Assembly (NCBI RefSeq): GCF_022869865.1
Contig: NZ_CP094984.1
Span: forward strand, 2,108,001 to 2,172,000
DNA length: 64,000 nt
Source: Arthrobacter zhangbolii
GTDB lineage: Bacteria > Actinomycetota > Actinomycetes > Actinomycetales > Micrococcaceae
Reading direction: 5' to 3'
The notes under the pieces are model-generated. The model saw only the letters and a list, made by a program, of their open reading frames with translations. It did no database searches and was not told where the DNA came from. The position numbers and the translations under genes are program-made. Below, piece by piece: positions 17,084 to 26,124 of this stretch (within the stretch, counting starts at the first letter, position 1; the number at the start of each line of letters is the position of its first letter).

Positions 17084-17767
17084 TCAGCCCTCTACCGGTC
17101 CGGTGGGGAGGGAGTCCAGGCCCACGTTGTGCTGGGTCAGATGCCAGGCCGGACGGCCATGCCGGTCCGGGGTTTCCTGCAGCACTGACCAGTGACAGTT
17201 GGAGACACCGGAGATGACTGCCCAGGATTCAGTGGGCAGCCCGAGCAGGGCACAGATCCCCGCGCGGATCGCTCCCCCGTGGCTCACGGCCACCAGGGTT
17301 CCACCGGCCGGCACGTCCTGCACGGCCTCGTTCACCGCTTCTGCAACGCGCATGCCGACGTCGACACGTGTTTCGCCGCCGCCGGCGCGGACGCTGCCGA
17401 CACCGGCAGACCAAGCTGCCAGCATCGCAGCGTCCTGCTCGGCTATTTGGGCGAAGGTTTTCCCTTCCCACTGCCCGGCGTAGGTCTCCCGCAGCCGTTT
17501 GTCCTGAACTACCGCCGGTGCCGTATGCGCGGCCAGGGCCAGGGCCGTGTTCAGGGCACGTCCCAGGTCGGAGGAGATGATGGCATCGGGCTGCAGATGG
17601 CGCAGCACCTGCGCGGCGTGGGCCGCCTGCCTTTCACCGCCCGCGTCCAGGGCAATGTCCTGCTGGCCCTGGAACCGTCCCACCCGGTTCCACTCGGTAC
17701 GCCCGTGCCGCCAGAACACCAGCCGGCGGGAAGCGGACCCGGGATCCCAGGGGGCAGGGGCACTCAT
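17084..17767 (-). CDS. Histidine phosphatase family protein (phosphoglycerate-mutase-like)
   Basis: The 227-residue protein has the phosphohistidine motif FWRHGRTEWN (RHG at 20-22), the second conserved region DLGRALNTA and the second catalytic histidine in VAVSHGGAIR (about residue 165). It is a cytosolic phosphatase. The rsfS-adjacent position matches, from memory, the mycobacterial glucosyl-3-phosphoglycerate phosphatase, but the substrate is not proven by sequence. It is the last gene of the nadD-rsfS run, starting 9 bases after rsfS. Confidence 0.88.
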   Translation of the reverse strand: MSAPAPWDPGSASRRLVFWRHGRTEWNRVGRFQGQQDIALDAGGERQAAHAAQVLRHLQPDAIISSDLGRALNTALALAAHTAPAVVQDKRLRETYAGQWEGKTFAQIAEQDAAMLAAWSAGVGSVRAGGGETRVDVGMRVAEAVNEAVQDVPAGGTLVAVSHGGAIRAGICALLGLPTESWAVISGVSNCHWSVLQETPDRHGRPAWHLTQHNVGLDSLPTGPVEG

Positions 17768-17776
17768 GCTCTGTGC

Positions 17777-18157
17777 TTACTCGCCGCCCGCAGGGGCGTC
17801 TTCCAGCTGAAGGTCAACCGCCGGGCAGTCCTTCCACAGGCGCTCCAGTGCGTAAAACACCCGGTCCTCCTCATGCTGGACGTGCACTACAACAGTTGCG
17901 TAGTCCAGGAGCACCCAGCGGCCCTCGCTGCGTCCTTCGCGGCGGACCGGCTTGAGGTCCATCTTGGACAGTTCCTCTTCGATGCCGTCAACGATGGAGT
18001 TGACCTGGCGTTCGTTCGAGGCTGAGGCGATGAGGAAAACGTCGGTGATGGCAAGCCGTTCACTGACGTCGATAGCAACAATGTCATCGGCAATCTTGGC
18101 AGACGCCGCTTTGGCCGCCGCCCGTGCAATGGCGATGGATGATTCGGTGGCGCTCAA
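17777..18157 (-). CDS. rsfS: Ribosome silencing factor RsfS
   Basis: The 126-residue product matches the RsfS/Iojap family: IAIDVSERLAITDVFLIASASNERQV, then GRWVLLDYATVVVHVQHEEDRVFYALERLWKD in two adjoining runs. RsfS binds ribosomal protein L14 and blocks subunit joining under starvation. The start is TTG at 18157, supported by AAGGAG upstream. It follows the repeat-rich membrane-anchored protein and precedes the histidine phosphatase. Confidence 0.95.
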   Translation of the reverse strand: MSATESSIAIARAAAKAASAKIADDIVAIDVSERLAITDVFLIASASNERQVNSIVDGIEEELSKMDLKPVRREGRSEGRWVLLDYATVVVHVQHEEDRVFYALERLWKDCPAVDLQLEDAPAGGE

Positions 18158-18181
18158 AGTGGTTCTCCTTGGTGTAATCGG

Positions 18182-19690
18182 TCAGCCGCCAAGGCCGCCG
18201 ACGATCATTAGTACTCCGACGATCAGGGCAAGTGTGCCCAGACCTGCAACACCGAAAACGGCAAAACGCAGTTTCCGGGTACGGCCGAGTCCGGCCGTCA
18301 TAACATCAAGTGGGTCCAGGCCGAAGGCGTTGCGGGCACCGACGGGCCGTGCGGCCTCTTCGGACGCCAGGGGCGGATTCACCAGCGCATCGGCGCGGGC
18401 CAGTATCCGGGAATGCCGCACATCCGCGGCGTCCGCAGTGCGGCGCGGGGCGCCCGCAGGCTGCCTGGTCGGCGCCTTGCCCGGGACCACGGGAAGGGAC
18501 CGCGCCGGCGGGGCATCCGCCTTGGGAGTGGATGACGTCACAATCGGCACATGGGAGGTGGGTGGTGCCTTCATGACGGGATGTTCCATCCCGGGCACCT
18601 TCACAAACTCCAGCGGTGTGACCATGGCCAGATTGTGCGCCGTCGACGGATCGTTGGAGGAAGGCCTGCGCTCCTCGTTTTCCCGGGAGAGTTTCTGCAT
18701 GGCCTCCGTGCGGCGGTTCAGGACCTTTGCACGCTCAGCCAGGGCTTTCTGCTGCGCCAGCAGTTCAAGGTCAACCGCGTGCGGATCATCCGCCTGCATG
18801 GCTTCCATGGCGGCGATCTGGTTACGGGCCTGGCCCTCGAGTGCCTCGCGGGCGGCCAGTGCCTGCTCAACGGTCATGCCGGCAATGTCGGCGTTGGGAT
18901 CACCGGCGGTCTCACCACCCGCGGCACCCTTGGCCGGCTTGGCGGTTCCGGGCCGGCCCTTGCCTTCCCGGGCTGAGCGGGTCTGGGCTTCAGGGGTCTG
19001 AGCTTCGGGGGTCTGGGCTTCAGGGGTCTGGGCTTCGGCGGTTGGCGCCGCCGGGCTTTCCGTTTCGGGGCCGTCCGCTGCCGGGGCAGCAGAACCCGCA
19101 CCGGCATTACGGGCCCGACGCCGGGACTCGACTCCGTGCGCCGGCTTCCCGGGGGTCTTCGGCGAGTCGGTCTTCTCCCCGGCATGCACGGGCTTTGCCG
19201 ATACAGCCTCTTGCGCTGAACCACCGCGGGCGGATGCATCGGGTCCGGTTTCAGCCCTGGTCCGGCCCTCGGAAGCCTGTTCCCTGGCAGCATCGGCAGC
19301 CGGCTGGCGGCGGCGTTCACGGCGCAGGGGCGCCGCGTCAGCGGAGGTAGCAGCGGCCGCCGGTTTCGACGGTTCCGGGACGGAGGTCGCTTCCGGAACC
19401 GGTGCTACGGCGTCATTCCCGCCCAGCGCCGCCGGTGCTGAGGACCTGGTGTTCGCCGCTGCAGCCCGCTGCTGCTGCTGCAGCCGAAGCTGGCGGCGGG
19501 TGGGAGGAGCGGTTCCGGAGTCACTGCGTTCCGGCGTTTCGGCCAGCGCCTTGTAGGCACGCAGTGCTTCGCGGTCGCGGGCACGCTGCTGGGATTCACG
19601 TTCCCGCGGGCCGGCCGGCGAATCCACCGGTGCGTCAGCCGCCCTACGGCTGCGCCTCGGCGCTTCTGCAGACTCTGGACCGTTAGTCAT
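18182..19690 (-). CDS. Low-complexity protein with single C-terminal membrane anchor, function unknown
   Basis: The 502-residue protein is mostly disordered. It is Arg-rich and Gln-rich at the N-terminus (residues 1-80), with long Ala/Pro/Glu tracts, a four-fold EAQTP-type repeat (about residues 218-237), a predicted helical segment (about 265-350, AEQALAAREALEGQARNQ-like) and one hydrophobic helix at the extreme C-terminus (about 472-500). It is probably tail-anchored with the bulk in the cytoplasm. It sits between nadD and rsfS, a place where related Micrococcaceae carry similar unnamed proteins (from memory). TAGGAA precedes the ATG. No family recognised. Confidence 0.75.
   Translation of the reverse strand: MTNGPESAEAPRRSRRAADAPVDSPAGPRERESQQRARDREALRAYKALAETPERSDSGTAPPTRRQLRLQQQQRAAAANTRSSAPAALGGNDAVAPVPEATSVPEPSKPAAAATSADAAPLRRERRRQPAADAAREQASEGRTRAETGPDASARGGSAQEAVSAKPVHAGEKTDSPKTPGKPAHGVESRRRARNAGAGSAAPAADGPETESPAAPTAEAQTPEAQTPEAQTPEAQTRSAREGKGRPGTAKPAKGAAGGETAGDPNADIAGMTVEQALAAREALEGQARNQIAAMEAMQADDPHAVDLELLAQQKALAERAKVLNRRTEAMQKLSRENEERRPSSNDPSTAHNLAMVTPLEFVKVPGMEHPVMKAPPTSHVPIVTSSTPKADAPPARSLPVVPGKAPTRQPAGAPRRTADAADVRHSRILARADALVNPPLASEEAARPVGARNAFGLDPLDVMTAGLGRTRKLRFAVFGVAGLGTLALIVGVLMIVGGLGG
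18981..19040. repeat. Four tandem 15-base repeats inside the membrane-anchored protein gene
   Basis: Units gtctgggcttcaggg, gtctgagcttcgggg, gtctgggcttcaggg and gtctgggcttcggcg follow each other without gaps. They keep the frame and encode the AQTPE-type repeat, so copy number may vary between strains without breaking the gene. Confidence 0.9.
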
Positions 19691-19714
19691 TTCCTACCCA
19701 TCCGGTATGTGTGT

Positions 19715-20380
19715 TTACGCTACTGGTTCTGTTTTGGTTTCCACGTGGTTTGCCGCCTGGCCGGCGGGGGCATAGAGGCGGTGCTTAGCTATGTACTGAA
19801 CCACGCCGTCCGGTACCAGGTACCAGACCGGCTTCCCCTCAGCCACCCGCCGTCGGCAGTCCGTGGAGGAGATGGCCATGGCCGGCACCTCCATCAGCGA
19901 GACATCCTCGCGGCCGACGTCTTCAAGCACATGCCCGGGACGGGTCACGCCTACAAAATGCGCCAGGGACCACAGTTCCTGGATGTCCTTCCAGGACAGG
20001 ATCTGGGCCATGGCATCGGCACCGGTGATAAAGAACAGTTCGGCATCCGGCCGGGCCGCCTTTAAGTCACGCAGCGTATCGATTGTGTAGGTGGGGCCGG
20101 GCCTGTCGATGTCCACCCGGCTGACCGTGAAGCGGGGATTGGAGGCGGTGGCTACCACGGTCATAAGGTACCGGTGCTCAGCAGGGCTGACCTGCTGGGC
20201 GGCCGGCTTGTGCCACGGTTCGCCCGTGGGCACAAAAACGACTTCGTCCAAGTTGAACATGGACGCCACTTCGCTGGCCGCTACCAGGTGGCCGTGATGG
20301 ATCGGGTCAAAGGTTCCACCCATCACGCCCAGGCGAACCCTGGGTGTACCGTTCCTATCGGTGCTCTGCGGTTCACCCAT
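19715..20380 (-). CDS. nadD: Nicotinate-nucleotide adenylyltransferase NadD
   Basis: This enzyme adenylates nicotinate mononucleotide in NAD synthesis. The 221-residue protein has the nucleotidyltransferase motif [11 protein letters not shown] (residues 21-31), [10 protein letters not shown], and the C-terminal [10 protein letters not shown] (ISSTxxR) motif. The ATG at 20380 has GGAGG 11 bases upstream; a GTG nine codons earlier is possible. It works with the salvage enzymes PnuC and NadR encoded 4 kb away, although it takes the deamido route. Confidence 0.95.
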   Translation of the reverse strand: MGEPQSTDRNGTPRVRLGVMGGTFDPIHHGHLVAASEVASMFNLDEVVFVPTGEPWHKPAAQQVSPAEHRYLMTVVATASNPRFTVSRVDIDRPGPTYTIDTLRDLKAARPDAELFFITGADAMAQILSWKDIQELWSLAHFVGVTRPGHVLEDVGREDVSLMEVPAMAISSTDCRRRVAEGKPVWYLVPDGVVQYIAKHRLYAPAGQAANHVETKTEPVA

Positions 20381-20415
20381 GGGGAAGAACGCCTCCGCTG
20401 ACTCCACGTGTCAGG

Positions 20416-20658
20416 TCAGTCCTGAATGGCCTGGCCGTGATCGTGCTTGTTGGGGAACTGCCGCTGCGGATCTACGTGCTCTGCCTCTGCCTCATGCCGG
20501 TTGCCGACGTTGGTGAAGGACACCGTGATCAGCATCATCAGCAGGAACGCCGCGAAGATCACTCCGCCGTAGACGTACGGTGACGCCGGCAGTTCGACGT
20601 GGTGTTCCTCGGCCATTTCCGCAGCAGTAAGCACGGCGCCCGTAAGCTGGATCAGCAT
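20416..20658 (-). CDS. Small single-pass membrane protein, function unknown
   Basis: The 80-residue protein has a short N-terminal segment, one hydrophobic helix (about residues 30-48, GGVIFAAFLLMMLITVSF) and a polar His/Glu-rich cytoplasmic or extracellular tail. GGGGAGAT precedes the ATG. It lies between proA and nadD on the same strand. No family recognised; conserved placement in relatives is from memory. Confidence 0.7.
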   Translation of the reverse strand: MLIQLTGAVLTAAEMAEEHHVELPASPYVYGGVIFAAFLLMMLITVSFTNVGNRHEAEAEHVDPQRQFPNKHDHGQAIQD

Positions 20659-20788
20659 GTATCTCCCCTAGAGAGCAGTAGTCGCCGGGTAGCCGGCGGG
20701 GTCGGTTTCTAAGTCAATGGTACGCGTAACGCGCTGCACATCGCAGCCGGACGCCACCGGGGGCGGCCGGAGAGCATCTGCGGGTCCG

Positions 20789-22144
20789 TCAGGCGCGGGT
20801 GTGCCCGTCGCCCTGGATGATCCATTTCGTGGTGGTGAGCTCCTTCAGCCCCATGGGTCCGCGCGCGTGCATCTTCTGCGTGGAGATGCCTACCTCCGCG
20901 CCCAGGCCCAGTTCACCGCCGTCGGTGAAGCGTGTGGAGGCGTTGACGATGACGGCGGCCGAGTCAATATCGGCGATGAACCGTTCCGCGTTGGCCAGGT
21001 CATTGGTGATGATGGCCTCAGTGTGTCCCGTGGTCCACCGGCGGATGTGTTCCACTGCCTCGTCCATGGTCCCGACCACGGCCACGGCCAGGTCCATATC
21101 CATGTATTCGCGCCCCCAGTCGCCGTCGTCGGCAGGCTCGGCGGTGACTCCCGCCGGCAGCAGTGCCATGGCGCGCGGATCGGCATGGAGGCGCACCCCG
21201 GCCCCGGCCAGTGCGGCCAGCACATCGGCCGCTGCCGGGGCGTCCTGGTGGATGAGCAGGGTTTCGACCGTGTTGCAGACGCTGGGCCGCTGCGTTTTGG
21301 CGTTGAGGAGGATGTCCACGGCCATCTCCACCGGCGCGCTGCGGTCCAGGTAGATGTGGACGTTGCCCTCCCCTGTTTCGATCACGGGGACCGTGGCGTT
21401 GGTGACCACTGACTGGATCAGTGACCGCCCGCCGCGCGGGATCAGTACATCCACCCGCCCGCGGGCCTTCATCAGGATGTTCGCTCCCTCACGGCCGAAC
21501 CGGTCAACGCTCTGTACCGCGTCCGCGGGCAGTCCCTCGGCCTCGAGTGCGTCGCGGATAATGTCCACGAGCACGCCGTTTGTCGCAGCTGCAGCAGAGC
21601 CGCCGCGAAGAATCACGGCGTTGCCGCTCTTTAGCGCGAGTCCGGCAATGTCCAGGGTGACGTTGGGGCGTGCCTCGTAGATGGCGGCCACCACGCCCAT
21701 GGGCACGTGCACCTGGCGCAGCCTCAGGCCGTTGGGCAGGGTCTGCCCGCGGGCCACGGACCCCACGGGATCCGGCAGCCCGGCAAGGTTCTCCAAGGCG
21801 CCAACCAGCGCCGTGATCCGTTCCGGGGTGAGCGACAGCCGGTCCAGCAGCGCCTGGGAGGTGCCGTTCTCCCGGCCCGCGGCAACATCCTTGGCGTTGG
21901 CTGCCAGGATGGCTTCCTGCTTTTCCTCCACGGTCCGGGCGATCCGCACCAGGGCACGGTCCTTCCAGGCCCGGTTGGCACGGGCCAGGTACCTGGCCGC
22001 GCTGCGTGACCTGTCGGCCAGGGCATTTACCTGTGCCTCGACGCCGGTGTCACCGGATTCCGGAAGGCCGGTATCCGCGCTGCTGCCGGCGGTCGGCGTT
22101 TCCAGGTTCGCTGTGTTCACTTCAGATGTGTTCACGGAAGTCAT
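20789..22144 (-). CDS. proA: Glutamate-5-semialdehyde dehydrogenase ProA
   Basis: This is the second step of proline synthesis, the NADPH-dependent reduction of glutamyl-5-phosphate. The 451-residue protein has an ALDH-like fold, IYEARPNVTLD (about 156-166), LRGGSAAAATN, and the catalytic cysteine in RPSVCNTVETLL (Cys290). The N-terminal 35 residues are a Ser/Thr-rich extension over the usual start. The ATG overlaps the proB stop by four bases (ATGA), so proB and proA are coupled. Confidence 0.97.
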   Translation of the reverse strand: MTSVNTSEVNTANLETPTAGSSADTGLPESGDTGVEAQVNALADRSRSAARYLARANRAWKDRALVRIARTVEEKQEAILAANAKDVAAGRENGTSQALLDRLSLTPERITALVGALENLAGLPDPVGSVARGQTLPNGLRLRQVHVPMGVVAAIYEARPNVTLDIAGLALKSGNAVILRGGSAAAATNGVLVDIIRDALEAEGLPADAVQSVDRFGREGANILMKARGRVDVLIPRGGRSLIQSVVTNATVPVIETGEGNVHIYLDRSAPVEMAVDILLNAKTQRPSVCNTVETLLIHQDAPAAADVLAALAGAGVRLHADPRAMALLPAGVTAEPADDGDWGREYMDMDLAVAVVGTMDEAVEHIRRWTTGHTEAIITNDLANAERFIADIDSAAVIVNASTRFTDGGELGLGAEVGISTQKMHARGPMGLKELTTTKWIIQGDGHTRA

Positions 22145-23355
22145 TCCCCCAGTGTAGGTCCAGTACCGGCGTCCGTCTCGGGGGCCGGTGCCTGCTGCTG
22201 GCGCAGCAGAACGAGGTCGTTGACGTGTACTACGGCGCGCTCGTAGCCGCGTCCCAACTCGCGGGAGAGCTCCCGGGTGGACCGGCCCAGCATGGAAGGC
22301 AGCTCGTCCGATCCGTAGTTGGTCAGCCCGTGGGCGATCACGCGTCCCGCGGCGTCCTGCAGGGCCACCGCGTCACCGGGCTCAAAGGAGCCCTTGACGG
22401 CAACAATTCCGGCGGCGAGCAGTGAGCGGTGCCGGTCCCCCACGGCCCGGGCGGCGCCGTCGTCCAGCACCAGGGTTCCCTGGATCCGGGCGAGGTGGGC
22501 CAGCCACAGCAGCCGGATGGACTGGCGGCGGCCGCGGGTGGTGAACCAGGTGCCCACGTCCTCTCCGGCCAGGGCAGCGGCGGCGTTGGCCGTGGACGTG
22601 ACGAGCGCCGGGATGCCCGACTCCGCGGCAATGGTTGCGGCTTCGACCTTGGTGGCCATGCCGCCGGTTCCCACGCCGGCCTTGCCCACGCGGCCAATGC
22701 GGACATCGGCAAGGTCCCTGGGACCGGTCACTTCGGGAATGCGGCGGGCACCTTCGGCAGGCGGGCCGTCATAGAGTGCGTCGACGTCGGAAAGCAGGAT
22801 AAGGGCATCGGCCTTGACCAGGTGAGCCACGAGGGCGGCGAGCCGGTCATTATCGCCGAACCGGATTTCGTGGCTGGCAACCGCGTCGTTTTCGTTGACA
22901 ATGGGCAGCACGCCGAAGTTCAGCAGCCGCTCCATGGCCCGGTGGGCGTTGGCATGGTGGGCACGGCGCATCAGGTCCTCGATGGTGAGCAGCACCTGGC
23001 TTACGGTGACACCATGCTCGCCGAAAGCTGCGGTGTAGCGGGCCATCAGCAGTCCCTGGCCCACGCTGGCGGCAGCCTGCTGGGAGGACAGCTGGGTGGG
23101 GCGTTTGCTCAGCCCCAGCGGGGCCAGTCCGGCACTGATGGCCCCGGACGAGACGAGGATAATCTCCGTTCCCTGGGCGTGCCGGGCGGAGAGCACATCG
23201 GCCAGGGAACGCAGCGCCGTATCGGAGATTCCCCCCACCACGGAGGTCAGGGAGGAAGAGCCGACCTTGACGACAATGCGGCGGGCACGTGCCAGTCCGG
23301 ACCGGGAGGTAAGCGCACGGCGGGCAGGAGCGGCGAATTCGGTGTGTTCACTCAT
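22141..23355 (-). CDS. proB: Glutamate 5-kinase ProB with PUA domain
   Basis: This is the first step of proline synthesis, phosphorylation of glutamate. The 404-residue protein has the amino acid kinase domain (RIVVKVGSSSLTS near residues 26-38, LVSSGAISAG, the IVNENDAVA segment) and a C-terminal PUA-type domain (about residues 285-370). Proline feedback is typical of the family. It lies 52 bases downstream of obgE and overlaps proA, so an obgE-proB-proA transcript is likely. Confidence 0.97.
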   Translation of the reverse strand: MSEHTEFAAPARRALTSRSGLARARRIVVKVGSSSLTSVVGGISDTALRSLADVLSARHAQGTEIILVSSGAISAGLAPLGLSKRPTQLSSQQAAASVGQGLLMARYTAAFGEHGVTVSQVLLTIEDLMRRAHHANAHRAMERLLNFGVLPIVNENDAVASHEIRFGDNDRLAALVAHLVKADALILLSDVDALYDGPPAEGARRIPEVTGPRDLADVRIGRVGKAGVGTGGMATKVEAATIAAESGIPALVTSTANAAAALAGEDVGTWFTTRGRRQSIRLLWLAHLARIQGTLVLDDGAARAVGDRHRSLLAAGIVAVKGSFEPGDAVALQDAAGRVIAHGLTNYGSDELPSMLGRSTRELSRELGRGYERAVVHVNDLVLLRQQQAPAPETDAGTGPTLGE

Positions 23356-23407
23356 ATCCTGCCCAGCCTATGCGTTAGTTCCGGCCGCCTGCCGGTGTGT
23401 GAAGCCT

Positions 23408-24991
23408 TTAGTCCGCTTCATTACCCTCGGTGTCGGCCGGCCGGGACGAGTGCTTGTAGTTGACCGATTCCGTCCAGATACCGGCCCGGCGCTCGTTTTC
23501 CAGCTCCTCGCGGGCAGCAGCCCGGGCATCCCTGCGCTTCTGGTGGTCTTCGCGCTTCTCCTCGCGGGTGGGGCGGGAGAATTCCTCAATGCGGATATCG
23601 CTGCCACGCGGCGAGGCTGCGAGCAGTTCCGCGCCGCCGATCATCGTCGGCTCCCAGTCAAAGACCACGCCGTCGCCCTCGCCAATCACTACGGCGTCGC
23701 CGGGCTTGGCGCCTTCCTTGAACAGCCGTTCCTCCACCCCGAGCTTGGCCAGGCGGTCTGCCAGGTAGCCCACGGCCTCGTCGTTGGTGAAGTCGGTCTG
23801 CTGCACCCAGCGGACCGGCTTTTCACCGAGGACACGAAAGAGGGGCTCCAGGTTCCGCTCCTCGCGGCGGATGCTGAATCCGCCCTTGCCGTTGACCGAT
23901 CGCGGCTTCAGGACCGGCGGCTGGACGCGCGGCGGAGCCTGCTCGACCGAGTCGCGGGCTTCCTGCACAATCGCGGCCATGGCGAAACCGAGCTCGCGCA
24001 GGCCTTCGTGGCTGGCTGCGGATACTTCAAACACGCGGTAACCGCGCTCTTCCAGTTCGGGGCGCACGAATTCGGCCATGTCGCGGCCGTCCGGCACATC
24101 CACCTTATTCAGCGCGACCAGGCGCGGACGGCGGTTCAGCGGTACGACGTCGCCGTCAGCGCCCGCGTAGCTCATGTCCACTTCGTACTTCTCGAGTTCC
24201 TGCTCGATGATTTCAAGGTCACCGATCGGATCCCGGTCGGTTTCCAGTGCGGCGCAGTCCAACACGTGCACCAGTGCCGCACAGCGTTCCACGTGCCGCA
24301 GGAAGTTGTGCCCCAGGCCCTTGCCCTCGGACGCGCCCTCGATCAGCCCGGGCACGTCGGCCACGGTGAAGCGGACATCGCCGGACTGCACCACACCCAG
24401 GTTCGGGATCAGGGTGGTGAAGGGGTAGTCCGCAATCTTGGGGCGTGCCGCTGACATCGCCGCAATCAGCGAGGACTTACCGGCTGACGGGAAGCCGACC
24501 AGAGCAATGTCGGCAATGGACTTCAGCTCCAGGACAATGTCCCGCTCCTCCCCCGGGATGCCCAGGAGGGCGAAGCCGGGAGCCTTGCGCTTCTGCGAGG
24601 ACAGGGACGAGTTGCCCAGGCCGCCCTGGCCGCCGGCAGCGGCAATGTACTCGGCGCCCTGGCCAACCAGGTCCGCGAGGACTTCGCCGTCCTTGCTCTT
24701 CACCACGGTGCCGTCCGGAACCGAGAGCACGAGGGTTTCGCCGGTCTTGCCTGCACGCCAGTCACCCATACCGTTGCCGCCGTTGGTGGCGTGGCGGTGC
24801 GGAGCGTGGTGGTAGTCGAGCAGCGTAGTGGTCTGGCCGTCCACGCGCAGGATGACGTCGCCGCCGTCGCCGCCGTTGCCGCCGTCGGGTCCGCCGAGGG
24901 GCTTGAACTTCTCACGCTTGACGGACACGCAACCATGGCCGCCTGTACCGCCCGAAACATGCAGCACTACGCGGTCTACAAAACTGGCCAT
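23408..24991 (-). CDS. obgE: Obg family GTPase (ribosome assembly, stress response)
   Basis: The 527-residue protein has all three Obg parts. These are the glycine-rich Obg fold (residues 1-159, with [12 protein letters not shown] near 33-44), the G domain (GFPSAGKSS at 166-174, [13 protein letters not shown]) and the C-terminal OCT domain followed by a charged tail (residues about 430-527, many Arg/Glu). It binds the 50S subunit and couples GTP level to growth. GAAGGAGA precedes the ATG. It lies downstream of rplU-rpmA but behind a strong terminator. Confidence 0.97.
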   Translation of the reverse strand: MASFVDRVVLHVSGGTGGHGCVSVKREKFKPLGGPDGGNGGDGGDVILRVDGQTTTLLDYHHAPHRHATNGGNGMGDWRAGKTGETLVLSVPDGTVVKSKDGEVLADLVGQGAEYIAAAGGQGGLGNSSLSSQKRKAPGFALLGIPGEERDIVLELKSIADIALVGFPSAGKSSLIAAMSAARPKIADYPFTTLIPNLGVVQSGDVRFTVADVPGLIEGASEGKGLGHNFLRHVERCAALVHVLDCAALETDRDPIGDLEIIEQELEKYEVDMSYAGADGDVVPLNRRPRLVALNKVDVPDGRDMAEFVRPELEERGYRVFEVSAASHEGLRELGFAMAAIVQEARDSVEQAPPRVQPPVLKPRSVNGKGGFSIRREERNLEPLFRVLGEKPVRWVQQTDFTNDEAVGYLADRLAKLGVEERLFKEGAKPGDAVVIGEGDGVVFDWEPTMIGGAELLAASPRGSDIRIEEFSRPTREEKREDHQKRRDARAAAREELENERRAGIWTESVNYKHSSRPADTEGNEAD

Positions 24992-25037
24992 GGTTCTCCT
25001 TCAAAGGAACTTCTTGATCATGCCAATTCTACTTGGC

Positions 25038-25078
25038 TTAAAAAACGACGGGGCGGGCCATCAAGGCCCGCCCCGTCG
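25038..25078 (-). terminator. Strong intrinsic terminator between rpmA and obgE
   Basis: A perfect 14-base stem (25046-25059 with 25065-25078) and a five-base loop are followed on the minus strand by TTTTTTAAG. It should end most rplU-rpmA transcripts, so obgE needs read-through or its own promoter. Confidence 0.92.
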
Positions 25079-25098
25079 GAAAAGCTAATTGCCGGTGA

Positions 25099-25362
25099 TT
25101 ACTCGGCGGCTGCAGCAGCCACGATGTTCACGACGCGGCGGCCGCGACGGCTGCCGAATTCAACTGCTCCTGCTTCCAGGGCGAACAGCGTGTCGTCGCC
25201 TCCGCGACCAACACCCTCGCCCGGGTGGAAGTGGGTGCCACGCTGGCGAACGATGATTTCGCCTGCCTTGACAACCTGGCCGCCGAAACGCTTTACGCCG
25301 AGGTACTGGGCGTTGGAGTCGCGACCGTTGCGAGTGGAACTCGCACCTTTCTTATGTGCCAT
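25099..25362 (-). CDS. rpmA: 50S ribosomal protein L27
   Basis: The 87-residue protein begins [17 protein letters not shown], the invariant L27 N-terminus that reaches the peptidyl transferase centre, and continues with [23 protein letters not shown]. There is no N-terminal cleavage extension of the Firmicutes type. It lies 84 bases after rplU in a two-gene ribosomal operon. Confidence 0.98.
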   Translation of the reverse strand: MAHKKGASSTRNGRDSNAQYLGVKRFGGQVVKAGEIIVRQRGTHFHPGEGVGRGGDDTLFALEAGAVEFGSRRGRRVVNIVAAAAAE

Positions 25363-25446
25363 TTCTTTGCCTGCCTTTACTAACTGATATTGAAACCCTC
25401 AGGCGGGATCACACCCGCGTTCCCGGCCCTGGGGCCGGCAGGAGAA

Positions 25447-25758
25447 TCAGGAGTTGATGGACGTAACCTTGACCTTGGTCAGCGAGGAGCGGTAGCCCTG
25501 ACGCTTCTTGTAGCCGGTCTTGTTCTTGAACTTCTGGATGACAATCTTCGGACCCCGGAAGTTCTCGACGATTTCTGCAGTCACGGTAACCTTGGCCAGG
25601 TCCTGTGCAGCAGAGGTGACCTTGTCGCCATCAACCAAAAGCAGGGCAGGCAGCTCAAAGGTGCTACCGGCTCCACCGGGGACGCGGTCCAGGGTTACGA
25701 GGTCTCCGACGGAAACCTTTTCTTGGCGGCCGCCAGCGCGGACAATCGCGTACACCAC
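25447..25758 (-). CDS. rplU: 50S ribosomal protein L21
   Basis: The 103-residue protein ([19 protein letters not shown] start, [19 protein letters not shown] near the C-terminus) is a normal-length L21 that binds 23S rRNA. I chose the GTG at 25758 because it gives the family's usual start; a GTG four codons upstream (25770) has GAGAGAA close by and is an alternative. It is the first gene of rplU-rpmA. Confidence 0.95.
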   Translation of the reverse strand: MVYAIVRAGGRQEKVSVGDLVTLDRVPGGAGSTFELPALLLVDGDKVTSAAQDLAKVTVTAEIVENFRGPKIVIQKFKNKTGYKKRQGYRSSLTKVKVTSINS

Positions 25759-26056
25759 TTGGGAACTCACTTCTCTCGACGTTTAATACTTGGATGCGCA
25801 TTTAGCGGGGCCAGATTTGTGCCCGCCTTGCGCCATGCAGTCACGCCCTGTACCGAAAAACGGATTCGAAGGCGTTCGCACCGAAGTTCAAGGCTACGCT
25901 AAGGGGCCACAACCCGCAAATGCGCTCGGTGGATACACCCTGCACATATACGGTGAGCCCCCGCCACCGACTTCCGGTGTCACTGCTCGGAGTCTACTTT
26001 ATCCCATGGAAGCGCGGTTCCGGGCATTCACGCGCCGAAGCCGGCCGCTAACAGCC
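25759..26056 (-). other. Gene-free leader/promoter region of rplU-rpmA
   Basis: No coding sequence is supported in these about 300 bases between rplU and the rne terminator. The region should contain the rplU promoter; TAGACT around 25992-25997 (minus strand) could be a -10, but no convincing -35 was found. A leader of up to 200 bases is therefore possible. No known L21 leader structure was recognised. Confidence 0.4.
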
Positions 26057-26108
26057 TTAAAACGCGGCGGGCGGCCCGGTCCGAGGGGACCAGGCCGCCC
26101 GTCGGCGG
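26057..26108 (-). terminator. Intrinsic terminator of rne
   Basis: A 14-base GC stem with one mismatch (26069-26082 with 26087-26100) lies just after the rne stop and is followed on the minus strand by GTTTTAAGG. It separates rne from rplU-rpmA. Confidence 0.8.
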
Positions 26109-26124
26109 TTTCGGGGGGAGGCGG

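Noticed and set aside
18981-19040. Regular repeats considered as a CRISPR array
   Set aside because: The units are contiguous 15-base coding repeats without spacers; no cas genes are in the window.
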